From contig JAMYWO010000059.1 in the NCBI GenBank assembly GCA_024220525.1, positions 74,011 through 108,735 of the forward strand: a stretch of DNA of 34,725 nucleotides, given 5' to 3'. The stretch comes from Cochliopodium minus (lineage: Eukaryota; Discosea; Himatismenida; Cochliopodiidae). The notes beneath the pieces are model-generated. The model was not told the DNA's origin. It made no database searches and saw only the letters and a list, made by a program, of their open reading frames with translations. This document shows, in pieces, positions 23,201-34,359 of this stretch. Within the stretch, counting starts at the first letter, position 1; each line of letters starts with the position of its first letter. Both the position numbers and the translations under genes were made by a program.

Positions 23201-24458
23201 CTTTGAATATTCTCAATTTAATATCCAAAACTATAATTGCCAAAGATAAAAGTAAATCTTTAGTTGGAGACATGTTGAATAGAGGAGTAAAGAACTTGGA
23301 GATCTACAAATTTGTTTTTGAGAAGGGATTCACCATCGAGGACAATTTACTCCACCCACTATTTCTGTATCACAATGATCTTCAACTTTACAAGTTGTTT
23401 CACTATTATGGAGTCAGTTTTGACAAAATTTTCTTTCACCATTTCATATCATGCAACAAATCAGTCGAAATTTTAAAGTAAAAAAAACAAAATCAATTAT
23501 CATTATTTTTTAATTTATTTTTTATTTTGTATTGTTTTGTTTTTTTTTATTTTTATTTTTTTTTATTTTTAATTAATTTTTCTTTTTAGATTTTTTCTGG
23601 ACTTAAAATTAAATGTAAATCAGTTTGATCAGTATGGCAGGACTCCTCTTTGCATAGAATTGTTGATTCCCGAACCCTCTTTTGAAAGAATCAAATTTTT
23701 GTTGGAGCAAAAAGCCTCTTTCAACAATCTCAATTCTCACAACGTTTCAGCTGTTGAGATATTGATTAATCGAAAAGATGATAAAATTGACATTTTAAAA
23801 TTTGTCACTGAAAATTCAATATCTAATAATGGTTTTGTTTATTCCGAATACCTGGCCTTTTCTATTTTCTTTAAAAAGTCTATTGATTTCATTCGTGTAG
23901 TGTTGGAAAATTCTAATCCTAATTTTTTGGTCCAAAATTCTAGTATAATGATGATTGCTCTTAGATTAGATTATGGTAAAGATCACATCATAAATTTAAG
24001 ATTTTAATTCCAAAATTTTAAATATTCTTTTTAATTTAATTTTTCTTTTTTGTTTAGATAATTTTGAAGATTTGATTTATCTTTTGTTGGCACACAAAAC
24101 GTATTTTCCTCAATTTCTCTTCAAAAAAAAAAATAAAAAAAAAAAGCTCGGAAAAAAAGATATTATCATACAAAAGTTGATAGAAAAGAATAGTTATTGG
24201 AACACTGAAAAGTTTCACTTGTACCCTCCTATTTTTCAACAAAAAGTCAAAACCTTTTTTTTGATTAATAACCATATTTCTCTTAAAAATCGTGTTTTAA
24301 AGATACCCAAACCTGTTCTCAACAAAATACTCCTTTTATTGGCAGATCTTCAAGTTGCCTCATTGATAGAAAACAACAATTTTAACTTCAAAAATACTCT
24401 ATCTGATAAAGTAAGTTCTATCGAAAACAATAAAATTGGATTCAATCAATTTAATTGA
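20201..24458 (+). CDS. Large ankyrin-repeat protein with disordered NPF-containing N-terminus
   Basis: Five exons: 20201-21110, 21193-22899, 22982-23477, 23590-23975 and 24058-24458; 1299 aa, stop TGA. Residues 1-215 are low-complexity and Asn/Lys/Glu/Ser-rich with two NPF motifs close together (TINPFENIINPFEI, about 165-178), FVFGSPSKDTP and a Lys/Pro/Thr basic patch. From about 235 to the end come many degenerate ankyrin repeats; typical units read SSPLHYLFF, KETPLHLWCRK, LLKKADANLINSMGESPLT, LLENNASPNIVNSS, DIDGNTALHIS and LENKANPNILNYKG. Repeats are irregular and of the protist type. It is probably a protein-binding scaffold; NPF motifs suggest an EH-domain partner, an inference. A Lys-rich run near 24122-24148 is coding as read but could be intron-derived. 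It lies first in an ankyrin/Sel1/ankyrin/Sel1 series, 63 bp before the next gene. Confidence 0.85.
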
Positions 24459-24521
24459 TTCTCTCCAAAAATAAAATAAATAAAATAAATAAAATAAATA
24501 AAAATTTATAAAAAAATTGAA

Positions 24522-26773
24522 ATGAATAAATTAACTGACCCTAAAGAAGTTAATGATTTGATCAATTATGCAAATAATTTGGAATTCCCTTCTGAATTCC
24601 CAACCGCAAATTTTAAATTCTTCTATCATAAAGCCAAAACCGAAAATTGCCCTATCTCACAAGTAATCATATCAAGATGTGAGTATTAATTTTCATATAT
24701 ACTAATATATCAATCCTAATGAATGAAATAAAAGTGTATATATCAGGATCTGGTAAATGAATTTGAGAAATATCATTCAACAAGATATAAATTAATTAAT
24801 TAACCATTAGGAACATTTATAAATGAATTTGAAGCTATGAAAAATTGTGAATTGTCTTATGATCAGGGAAATCTGGGTATAATTTATTTTTTTAAAACCA
24901 ATTTTTTGAATAATGAAAAAAAAAATATAGTTGCTTTGGGATTAAAATACTATTATGGATGGGGTGTTTTCAAAGGTTTATAAATATTCATTATTTAATT
25001 TTGATTTCCTAATTCATTAAAGATAAATCACATGCAAAAAAAGTATTTGAAGAACATCTTTCCAAAAACTCTGAAAAAGATAGAAAAGATAATGTTCTTG
25101 CTCAATTCATGATAGCATTCATAGAACAAATGTTCGAAGATAGTAAAAAAAAAAAAAACTTTAAAATTAAATTTCTAACCCTTTTTTAATAGATCCTCAA
25201 AATGCAAAGATAATATATGAGAAAATAATTGATGATATTGATTTTGGTGTAAAAATAAAAAATTTTCTATTTTTTTTTGATTAAAAATAAAAAAATAAAG
25301 ACATTCAATAATTTGGGTTGTATTTATTATGTAAAATTCCTTGTTTTTTATTTTTTCTTTCATCTTTAATCGATATTTTTTGATTATTTAGAATGGAGAG
25401 GGAGTGGATAAAGATTTTGATAAAGCAAAAGTTCTTTATTTCGAAGGATTAAAAATGGGAAGTGTTGGTGAAAAAAAAATAAATTTTTTTCAATCCAAAT
25501 AAAAAAATTTATGAAAATAATTCAAAAAAATTTTATTTTTTTTTATTAAAGGAGCAATGTTAAATCTTGGAGTGATGTAAAAAAAAAAAAAAAAAAATCT
25601 TTAATTAAATTCGATTTTATTTTAATTATAGGCTGGAGAACGGACATGGATTTTGTAGAGATTATGGAAAGGCAATTCATTGTTTTGAAAAGGCAGGAGA
25701 GAAAGGAGATTATGATGCTATTTATTATGTAAAAAAAAATAATTTAATTTAATTAATTTATTCCAATAAAAATTTCTTCATTTTTTTTGTCAAAGGTTGG
25801 TAAGTTAAATATTTTTTTTTTTTTAATTCTTTTTTTTTTATTCCATTTTATTAGGAACAATGTATGAATTTGGGAATGGAGTAGAAGAAAATATTTTTCA
25901 AGCTATTGCTCATTACGAGAGTGCTGGTTTTCTTTTCTACTTTCTCTTTTTATTTTAATTCACTTTTTATTTCTCTTTTTTTTTTAAAAAAAAAATAAAA
26001 AAGCAAGTAATAATCTCCCTGAAGCTTTAACAAAACTTGTAATTTAAGATGTATTCAAGTTGATTTATAATTAAATTTATTTTTTTTTAAAAAAAATTTA
26101 TAGAGGTAAAAAGATTAAAATCAAAAAATCAAAAAAACTTTCAAAATAATGTTAATTTCATTAGTTATTTATACGAAAATGGATCAAAAATTGAAAAAAA
26201 TTTAAAAAAATCATTGGAATATCTCACAAAAGCAGCAGATTTAGGTTATTACCAATTATTTTAATTTCATTTTTATTTATTTATTATTTTAATTATTTTC
26301 AAATTTTATAATTATTTTTTAAATTTTTTTTTTTGATTTAAAGATGATAAATCATCTTGTTATAAACTTGGTCTTTCTTACTTTAATGAACAATACGGTT
26401 TGAAGCAAAACCACGAGTTGGCTGTCCACTACCTGAATAAATATCTCAAAATTGGAAAAGATCATGATGCAATGGATTTCATAAAAATTTCTCTCAAAGT
26501 AAAAAAAAAAATTTTAAAAATAATAAAAAAATAATAAAAAAATAATAAAAAAATAAAAAATTTTAGACAGGAAAAGTCATGTGGTCAACTGATTATCACA
26601 AGTTTTGGCCTCTTGAAGATCCTAAAAAACTTTCAGATCAGATTGTTCTTCTTCTTCTCATTTCCAAGCACCGCCTTTCTTTCCTGTCTTCTCTCTCTTT
26701 TTTTTTCATCAAGGGTGTTTGTATCAATTGCATCAAATTTTTGTCCATGGCTTGGTTGGATTGTAATTTATGA
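24522..26773 (+). CDS. Sel1-like repeat protein, 16 exons, with 4-nt microexon
   Basis: Exons: 24522-24678, 24735-24752, 24811-24876, 24931-24975, 25023-25142, 25192-25247, 25301-25330, 25392-25467, 25552-25576, 25632-25728, 25796-25799, 25855-25926, 26004-26038, 26106-26244, 26344-26498 and 26567-26773; 433 aa. Sel1 repeats are TPR-like helical pairs that bind proteins, as in ER-associated degradation adaptors and signalling scaffolds. Units seen: LGLKYYYGWGVFKDKSHAKK, FNNLGCIYYNGEGVDKDFDK, LNLGVMLENGHGFCRDYGKA, DAIYYVGTMYEFGNGVEEN, FISYLYENGSKIEKNLKKS and YKLGLSYFNEQYGLKQN. The C-terminal about 69 residues (MWSTDYHKFWP, then a hydrophobic LLLLISKHR part) form a separate short module. No signal peptide. 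Substrate and partners are unknown. The 26106 acceptor (tagag) is chosen by phase and is less certain. Confidence 0.83.
24735..24752 (+). other. 18-nt microexon of the Sel1 gene
   Basis: Flanked by aaaag and gtaaat; encodes (L)YISGS(G), joining VIISR to GTFINEFEAM. It matches the first Sel1-like helix turn, with small split codons at both sides. Confidence 0.6.
25796..25799 (+). other. 4-nt microexon of the Sel1 gene
   Basis: gttg between caaag and gtaagt, the best donor in the gene. It gives Val plus the first base of Gly, restoring DAIYYVGTMYEFGNGV, an exact Sel1 consensus (DA-x-Y-x-LG-x-MY-E-G-GV). Skipping it shifts the frame. Confidence 0.75.
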
Positions 26774-26936
26774 AACAATAATTATAAAAAAAAAAATCAA
26801 TTTAAGAATCTTAATCCAAGTTTTTTTTTTATGATTTTGATTTTGATAAAATAAAAATTAAAATAGTTAAAAAAAAATTGATCCATTTTTATATATTTCT
26901 TGAAACTTTCTCTTTTTTTTTTTATATAAGATAATC
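26774..26936. promoter_or_regulatory. Intergenic region Sel1 / second ankyrin gene
   Basis: 163 bp, same-direction neighbours. It holds the 3' end of one transcript and the promoter of the next. A T-run followed by tatataagataatcATG precedes the start. Nothing else recognised. Confidence 0.35.
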
Positions 26937-28393
26937 ATGGAAGATAAACTCAATTTGATAAGGGATCTTGAAAATTATTTTGATCCAAGCTATGATTTGT
27001 TCAAAAAATTAGATTTTGGAGAAGAATTAATCTTAAAAGAAGCCTTGGAAAAAAAAGATCTATCCAATATAATCCGTAAAAATTATTATCCTCCTTCCAT
27101 TCTTAATTTTTTTTTTAATTATTTGAATCAGATGAAGATTCATTGAATACACCTCTTCATAATTTATTTTCACAAGAAAAAGAAACAAAGATGGAGGATA
27201 TTAATTTTTTTTTGGAAAATAAGTGCGACCTCAACCTTAGAAACAGGTTCCAAATAACACCTCTCCACCTCTCTATGAGATGCAACAAACTAGAAACAAT
27301 AAAATATTTAATTAATTATTCAAAGTTTAAAACCGAAGAAATAAAAGAAGAGGATAAAAATATTTTGTTGTTTGCATGCAGAAAGAACGAAAATTTGGAA
27401 GTAATAAAGTATTTGGTTGATGAGCTAAAGTTGGATTACAATCTGATTGGATCTTTTTCAGAAACTCCATTTCAAATTGCAATCAGATACAACAAAAACA
27501 CAGAAATAGTCAATTACTTTTTGGATGAAAAAGAATTTGATATGAGTTTTAAAGATCCGGATGGGGACGGGTTGGTCAATCAAGCAATATTGAGCGAAAG
27601 AAACGGAGTTGAAGTGGTAAAGAAATTAGTTGAGAAAAAATGCGACATAAACTTGGAAAATAAATTCGGGCAAAACAGCTTACATGTTGCTTCGATGTAT
27701 CATAACTTTGAAATTGTCAACTTTCTCATTGAAAACAAAGCTGATGTCAATTTGAGAGACTGGGATGATCTTTTTCCTGTCGAATTAGCTCTCCAAAATT
27801 CTAACAATTTTGATATCATGAATCTCCTTATAGATTCAACCGAATTTGATGACGAAGACAACAAAAAACATTCCATTTGTAAATCTGTTTTCAATGATAA
27901 TCTTGAGGTTGTTAAACATTTTGCTGATGTCTATCAAATTGATTTTATGGGAGAAGATGAAAATGGGGAAATTCTTTTCCATAAAGCGCTCGAAAAAAGC
28001 AAAAACCTAGATGTCATAAAATTTCTCATTGAAGAAAAGAAGTGTGATCTCAAAAGCAAAAGTGAATACGGAGAATCTCTTCTTGTTTTGTCTTGCAAAT
28101 TTTATGGTTTCAAGTATGAAATTTTCAAGTATCTTGTTGAAGAAAAAGGTTTTGATATCAACGAAAAATATGGTGAGACTACTTGTCTTCATCAATTTTT
28201 CTCCAACTTGGATTATAGTTCTTTCCCAAATCCTGAGCCTTTGTTGGTCTTTTGTTTGTCAAATGGTGCACTTTTCGATTTGGAAAATACTGAGGGTGAT
28301 ACTTCAAGATTAATTATTCAAACTAGATATGGAAGAGAATATTTCGAGTTGATTGATAAAACTATTGATGAATTTAAAAAAAAAAAAATATAA
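26937..28393 (+). CDS. Ankyrin-repeat protein, 466 aa
   Basis: Two exons: 26937-27075 and 27132-28393, stop TAA. The 56-nt intron removes a frame that would end 15 codons later, and the join gives KDLSNIIHEDSLNTPLHNLF. About eleven ankyrin units follow: LNTPLHNLFS, FQITPLHLSMRCNKLETIKYL, NILLFACRKNENLEVIKYLV, ETPFQIAIRYNKNTEIVNYF, GQNSLHVASMYHNFEIVNFL, IENKADVNLRDWDDLFPVEL and GESLLVLSCKFYGFKYEIFK among them. The tail is Lys-rich (DEFKKKKI). There is no TM or signal peptide; probably a cytosolic scaffold. It is a shorter relative of the 20201-24458 gene by repeat style (LIENKADVN / LLENKANPN). Its stop is only 22 bp before the next start codon. Confidence 0.85.
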
Positions 28394-28415
28394 AAAATAA
28401 AAAAATAAAATAAAA
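28394..28415. other. 22-bp intergenic gap
   Basis: Only A/T (aaaaaataaaaaaataaaat-type) between a TAA stop and the next ATG on the same strand. It is too short for a usual separate 3' end and promoter. Confidence 0.7.
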
Positions 28416-31400
28416 ATGAAAGAGATATTCAAATCAAAATCAAATATTCTCAAATATTTCCCTTCAAAAAGATTCTTCTCAAATCTTCCTAAATCTTTCA
28501 ACATTGCCAAAAATTTGTTATCAAATAAAGCCAAATTCAACATAAAATCTCCAATTTCAATTAAACAAGATTATCATTCGACCAAACAATCCAAATACAT
28601 AGGTATGTAAAGAATTGAATAAATTTTATGAATAAAAATTTTTCAATCAAAACTCATATCATTGAAAGATGTAATAGTAGAATCAAAATCATTGAAGGAA
28701 GGTAAAATTATAATTATAATTCTTTGTATCACCCAACAATTCACTTAAATTGACATTTGAAGATTATGAGAATTCAATAAAAGCATTCAATTTGATATTG
28801 GGAATAGATGGCATCGAAGATATAGAAGCAGCTCAAAAGATATGCTTGGAAAAATGCACAGAAGAAAATAAATTTGCCGAAGCGATGAAATATCATTACG
28901 GATGGGGAAGGGAGGCAGATAATAAAACCTCCACAAGAATGTTTGGAGAAATAATAAAAGATGAAGCGATGGACAAGTCAATAGTCTCCCTTTCTTATCT
29001 TTTTCTCGCAAGATATTATGAGCAGGGATTCGGTGTCAAAAAGGATCTCAATAAGGCTTCAGAATATTATAGGGAAGCATTGAGGCTCAACAAATCTCTC
29101 GTCAATTTCATGGCTAAGAATGGAGTGTTGGTAGGTAAAGAAAGAAAAAAGAAATCAAAAAAACATACCTAATTAACAATAATGGAACAAATATAGAGGA
29201 TTATACTTTTTGATTCTGGATTATATTTATATTTTCATTTTATATTATTTAATTTTTTATTTTATTTTTTAATTTTTTTTTATAAATCTATTATTCTTTA
29301 CAAAAAATTTTCATATCCTATATAAATCTTTTATTCTTTTTTCTGACATTTTTGAATTTTCATTCTCCTTCACTTCAAACATTTTTTTATCGTTTTTATT
29401 GATTGAAATCCATTTTGGTTGTTCAATTAAACTATTGATCTTGAACACTATATTAATAAAAATATCAAAAATAAAAAATTTTCTTTTCAAAACCTTCATT
29501 CACAAATGATCAAAACGAAATTGATTTGAACAAAAAAAAAAATTGTTAATTTAAACTTTTAAAGATCTTCAAAAATAATTCACAAAAATTTTTTTAATTA
29601 ATTAATTTAATTTTTAATTTAATTTTTTTAAATTTATAATAATTTTTTTGAAAGACACTAAAAAAGCGGTGGAACTTTTCCAACAAGCCACTGAAAAGGG
29701 AGATGTGGAGGCGATGTTCCAAGTGGCTTCCATCTTCGAACAACAGGACATCGAGAAGGCCATAGAGATGTACAACAAAGCAATTTCTCTCCAACACTCT
29801 CCTTCAATGAATAATCTCGCCATCATCTATATGAATGGTGATAAAAAAAAATTTTCAATTTTTTTATTTTTTATTTATTTTTTTTTTATTTATTTTTTAT
29901 TTATTTTTTTTTTATTTTTTTTTTATTTTTTTTTTTAATATTTAATTTTTATTTATAATTTTTTTTTTAAAAAAAAAGGAATTAATGGTGCAAAAGAAGA
30001 TGTAAAACAAGCTTTGGATTTATTTGAAAGAGCAGCAAAATTAGGAAACACAGACGCTATGTATTAATTTTGATTTAATTTTTTTCAATATTTTTATTGT
30101 ATTATTTACATTTTTTTTTTAAATATTTTTTATTTAAATATTTATTTTTTTATTTTAAAAAGGTTTAACTATGCTAACACTTATGACACTGCATTTAAGG
30201 TCGAAAAAGACTATCACAAAGCCTTTCAGTTTTATAACCAAGCCGCTCTTTTGGGTCATCCAAAAGCAAATTTTTATGCTGGATATTTTTATCACATTGG
30301 AAAATCTGGTAATTTATTATTTTTATCATATTTTTCAATCAAAATTATATTTTTTAATTGTTTTTAAATTTTGATTTTTAATTATTTTTAATTTTAATTA
30401 TTTTTAATTTTTTAAAATTATTTTTTATTTTTTAAAATTATTTTTAATTTTTTAAAATTTTTGATTTCTTAATTTATTTTACCATTTTTTAAAATAAATT
30501 TCCAAATTTTACAATAGGTATCAAGGATATAAAGAAAGCAGTTGAGTTCTACAAAAAAGCAGTTGAATATAACAATACAGACGCTATGAATAATTTGGCA
30601 GTTATTTATAGATATGGAGATGAAGGAATAGGTATTTTTTCATTAATTATTTTCATTTTTTATTAATTATTTTTTTTAATTTTAATTTATTTTTATTTTA
30701 TTTTTAAATTTTTTTTTTTTTTATTTTTGTTAGAAATTGATCTCAAATCTTCACTTGATCTTCAAACTCGTGCAGCAGAATTAGGAAACATCAACGCTAT
30801 AAACGTATTAAAAAAAAAAATAGTTTTATTCGCAAAAATTTCAAAAAAAAAAAAAAAATTTATAAGAATTTAGGATATGTTTACGAAAGAGGAGAATTGG
30901 GAGTTGGTAAAAAAATTGTTTATTTAAATATTAATATTTTATTTTATTTATTTTATTTTATTTAAATATTAATATTTTTTTATTTTATTTTTATTTAAAA
31001 TTTTTTTATTTTATTTTATTTTTTTTATTTTATTTTTAGAACCAAATATCAAAAAAGCTATCGAATTATATGAGAAAGCTTCACAAGCACAGTTTCCTCT
31101 CGCAATGTACAACCTTGGGATCATCTACGAGAAAGGGGCAGAGGGAATCAGTGTGGACATCAAAAAAGCTCTCGATTATTTCGAAAAAGCAAGCAAAATT
31201 GGTCATCCTGATTCCTTATTTCACATTGCTGATATTTATCGTACTGGAAAGGGTTTAAACAAAATTATTTTTGTTTATTTTTTATTTTTTATTATTTTTT
31301 CTATTTTATTTCATTATTTTTTTGTTTATCTTTAATTTAATTTTTAATCATATTTTACATATTTATTATTTTATTTTTAATTAAATTTTTTTTAAAATTT

Positions 31401-31540
31401 TTTTATTTTCATTTTTATTTTCATTGTTATTTTATTATTTTATTATTTTATTATTATTTTTTATTTTTTATTTTTTATTTTTTATTTTCTTCATCTTATT
31501 TTTTAAATTTAAATTTATTTTTTTTGTTTTATTTTTTATT

Positions 31541-31571
<31 letters not shown>

Positions 31572-32990
31572 ATTTTTATTTTTTATTTTTTATTTTTTAT
31601 TTTTTATTTTTTATTTATAATTTATTTATTTATAATTTATTTATTTATTTTTTTTATTTATAATTTATTTATTTTTTATTTTTTATTTTTTATTTATTTT
31701 TTTTTTTTTAAAAATAAATTTATCTTATCTTTTATATTAATATTGTTGGATTTTTTAATTTACCAAATAATTTTTTTATTTTTTATTTTTTTTTTAAAAA
31801 AAGGCCAGATGATAACTATGTTTGGCTACTCTTCTCATTTTATTCTTACAACTTGGCGCAACTCAAAAACAAATCAGAAACATGGATTGCTTCTCAGAAA
31901 ATCCTCAACCTCATCCTTCAAAACAATTTCTTTCTTGAAAACAATGAAATACTCCTCTTTGTCTATGGTGCTCTCATTGATACTCACCTTCACCTCTTTC
32001 AATATGATCAATGTAAAAATAAATTTAATTTTAATTTTTATTTCAATCCCAATTTTTCATCATTTTTATTTTGAAATTTTTTTTAATTTTTTTAAAATTT
32101 TCTTTTAGTTTCAAATTTTATTTTATTTGATTTTTTTAGTTTCAAAATTTTAATTTTTTTTTTTTAAAAATTTTTTTAAAAAAATTAGCAAATGAACTTC
32201 TTGAGATATTGGAGAAGAAAATAGACACCAAAAACGAAGAGATGCAAAGCAAATACCTCTGGCAAAAGTCCAAAGTCCTCTCCGCAAAGAAAGAACACAA
32301 ACAAGCGATCCTGACTCTCCAAAAAAGCACCTCCCTCCACCCCAAAAATTACATAGCATGGATCGACTTGGGAAACCTTTTTTTCAAAACAGATCAGCTT
32401 CAAGAATCAAAGACAACTTATCAAAATTTATTAGCGGAGAATTTTTTTGGTAATGATCTTAACAAAAAAATCGAGATTTCAGTTCGCTTGTCCTTTGTTC
32501 TTTACCGTTTGCAAGATTTTGATGGTAGTTTGAAGCTTCTCATTGATTGTGGCAAGTCCAAATCTACTTTTTCTTCTTCTTTGTTTTTTTTGCAGTCTCT
32601 TTGTTTGATTCGTTTGTCAAATTGGAAGCAGGCTGAGTACAAACTCAAAAAAGCTCATTCTGTAAATCCCTCCCATCCTCTTCTCTCCTATTACCTTTCA
32701 AGTACAAAAAAAATTTTTTTTTTTAATTTTTTATTTTTTATTTTTTATTTTTTATTTTTAATTTTTTTTTTAAAGGAGTTTACAATGGGATGAAAGATTT
32801 TGAAAATGAAGAAAAAGAATTGATAAAGGAGAGACAGACTCTTGTTGGATCTACTTTCTCGGATGTTTATTTTTGTTTGGGGAAGATTTACCAAAACAAT
32901 AAAGAGAAGGAACTTTCCAAATTGAACTTTCAAAAGAGCATCATGTTCAATCCTTCAAACCAATCTTATTGGGAAGAAATTAAAAAATAA
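28416..32990 (+). CDS. Sel1-repeat / TPR protein with presequence-like N-terminus
   Basis: Thirteen exons: 28416-28602, 28669-28701, 28763-29134, 29655-29837, 29979-30060, 30163-30308, 30518-30631, 30734-30804, 30866-30905, 31040-31252, 31809-32012, 32189-32701 and 32776-32990; 790 aa. Residues 1-60 are rich in Lys, Ser, Phe and Asn and nearly lack acids (MKEIFKSKSNILKYFPSKRF), like a mitochondrial or hydrogenosomal targeting sequence. Sel1 repeats cover about 120-540 (LFLARYYEQGFGVKKDLNKA, AVELFQQATEKGDVEAMFQV, MNNLAVIYRYGDEGIG, LAMYNLGIIYEKGAEG), then TPR-like pairs to the end (NYIAWIDLGNLFFKTDQLQE, DVYFCLGKIYQNNKEKE). Such proteins bind other proteins; the target is unknown. The 29135-29654 intron joins an apparently separate upstream frame (which would stop at 29172) to the rest; its phase fits and the downstream part lacks its own ATG, but this join is the weakest one. 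Confidence 0.75.
29135..29654 (+). other. 520-nt intron of the Sel1/TPR gene with a minus-strand small ORF
   Basis: Longer and less monotonous than most introns here. It carries a 62-codon minus-strand ORF with a true ATG (29499-29311; KWISINKNDKKMFEVKENEN, then a basic end) that could be a nested gene or chance. If it is a gene, the upstream (28416-29172) and downstream parts would be two genes. Confidence 0.35.
31253..31808 (+). repeat. 556-nt intron made of T-rich arrays
   Basis: Mostly (TTTTTTA)n and (TTATT)n runs, e.g. 31530-31690. The acceptor is taken after gccag (31808) because the frame then reads TGKDDNYVWLLFSF; the nearer aaag would shift it. A short exon could be hidden in it. 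Confidence 0.55.
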
Positions 32991-33087
32991 TATATTTTAA
33001 TTTTAATTTTAATAAAACTTTTTTTTTTTCTTAAGAAAAAATAATAAAAAAATAATTGTTTTGGCTTTATTTTATCGAAATAAAAAG
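32991..33087. other. Convergent 3' gap, Sel1/TPR and cation exchanger
   Basis: 97 bp, AT-rich, between two facing stop codons (TAA and TAG). It must hold both 3' ends. Confidence 0.5.
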
Positions 33088-34359
33088 CTATTTTAGTGCA
33101 GAAGAAATAGAAGAAGCAATAACCCCATTTATTGCACGATTAGCACCAGAAAGAGTGTTGGCAGAGTCTGGAACGAAATAAAAAGTAACAATCATGAGAA
33201 TGTAGACTATCAAAAGTACTGAACCGTGGAAATAGTTGGCACGTCCATCAATAGAAAGATAATTCAAGATGATAACTGCAAAAATGACTAAAAAGACTTC
33301 CAAAGTAGGAAAAATCATAACGAAACTGTGTTCTGACTTTGCGTGGTTGATAATTGCACTAAAAGCAACCACAACAGGGATTTGAATCAATGTGATTTGA
33401 CATGTGATGGAGTAACCTATTTCAACAGAAAGTTGGATGTTGTTTTTCAAAGCAAAGAGAACTGCGTTGACGAATTCTGATGTACTTGGAATAATGGCAA
33501 GAAAAGTAACTCCTGTAAATGTTTGTGAAAGACCTATTGATTCTGTTGCAGGTTGGATTACTCTATTAAATAATTTAATTGAGAAATTAAATAAATTAGA
33601 CTAAATGAAATAATAAATAAAATAATTAAATAAACAAAATAATTAAATTCAGTCCTGAATTCATTTTCCATTAATTTAGTTTTTACCCTGTAATTGCTTC
33701 TGCTATCATTGCTTTAAAAAATTATTATTTTATTTTAGTATCAAATATAAAATCTAATTTTTCATTTACCAAACAGAGCAGTTGCGACAACTAAGATGGT
33801 CAAACAAAGTGGAACTCCCCACTCCTAATAAAAAAAAATTATTTTAAATTTATTAATTCTTTATTTTTATATTTTATTATTTATTTTTATAATATTTCTT
33901 TTAATTTTTTATTTTTTTGTTTTTGTTTTTTTATTTTTATTTTTACTGGAGCATCGTGTCCTCCATGTCCTTCATGTTCATCTTCTTCTTCTTTTTCACC
34001 TTTTGGTTTCTTTCCAGTTTTTGCATCAAATTTGGTATCAAATTTCAAATCATAAATATGTGAATGTGTTTTCAATGTGAATATTAATCCTAAAATTTAA
34101 TTATTATTTAATTTTTTTATTTTTTTTTATTTTTTATTCTATTTTATTTTTTATTTTATTTTTTATTTTATTTTTATTTTTTTTTATTTTTTGTTTTATT
34201 TTATTTTTATTTTATTTTCTATTTTGTTTTTTTACCAATTATGTACGCAAAAGGGAGGATAGCTGCACAAATATACATGAGAGGTCTAGTTCTAGATATG
34301 TAAACGGGATCTGTATCGTAATTTATAGCTGTAGTTGTACACAAGTTACATACTAAATC
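33088..34359 (-). CDS. VNX/CAX-type vacuolar cation/proton antiporter, 5'-incomplete
   Basis: Five exons seen: 34359-34236, 34089-33947, 33824-33770, 33711-33687 (25 nt) and 33562-33088; 273 aa, stop TAG. The CaCA family exchanges Ca2+ or Na+/K+ for H+ across vacuolar-type membranes. The order of motifs fits yeast Vnx1-like members: AAILPFAYIIGLIFTLKTHS, a His/Glu/Lys-rich loop (EDEHEGHGGHDAPEWGVP), a TM segment (LCLTILVVATALFAMIAEAI), the alpha-2 repeat GLSQTFTGVTFLAIIPSTSE with FVNAVLFALKNNIQLSVEIG, then ITLIQIPVVVAFSAI and two more TM segments with NYLSIDGRANYFHG. The canonical CAX GNAAEH is replaced by PSTSEF, as in VNX-type proteins, so monovalent cation transport is possible. The first TM half (alpha-1) lies beyond the window. 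Confidence 0.87.

Noticed and set aside
26613-26834. Second frame over the end of the Sel1 gene
   Set aside because: The frame with MWSTDYHKFWP continues the preceding exon in phase; the other does not.
31424-32108. Long Phe/Leu/Tyr ORFs resembling multipass membrane proteins
   Set aside because: They translate (TTTTTTA)n intron sequence; the true exon is 31809-32012 in another frame.
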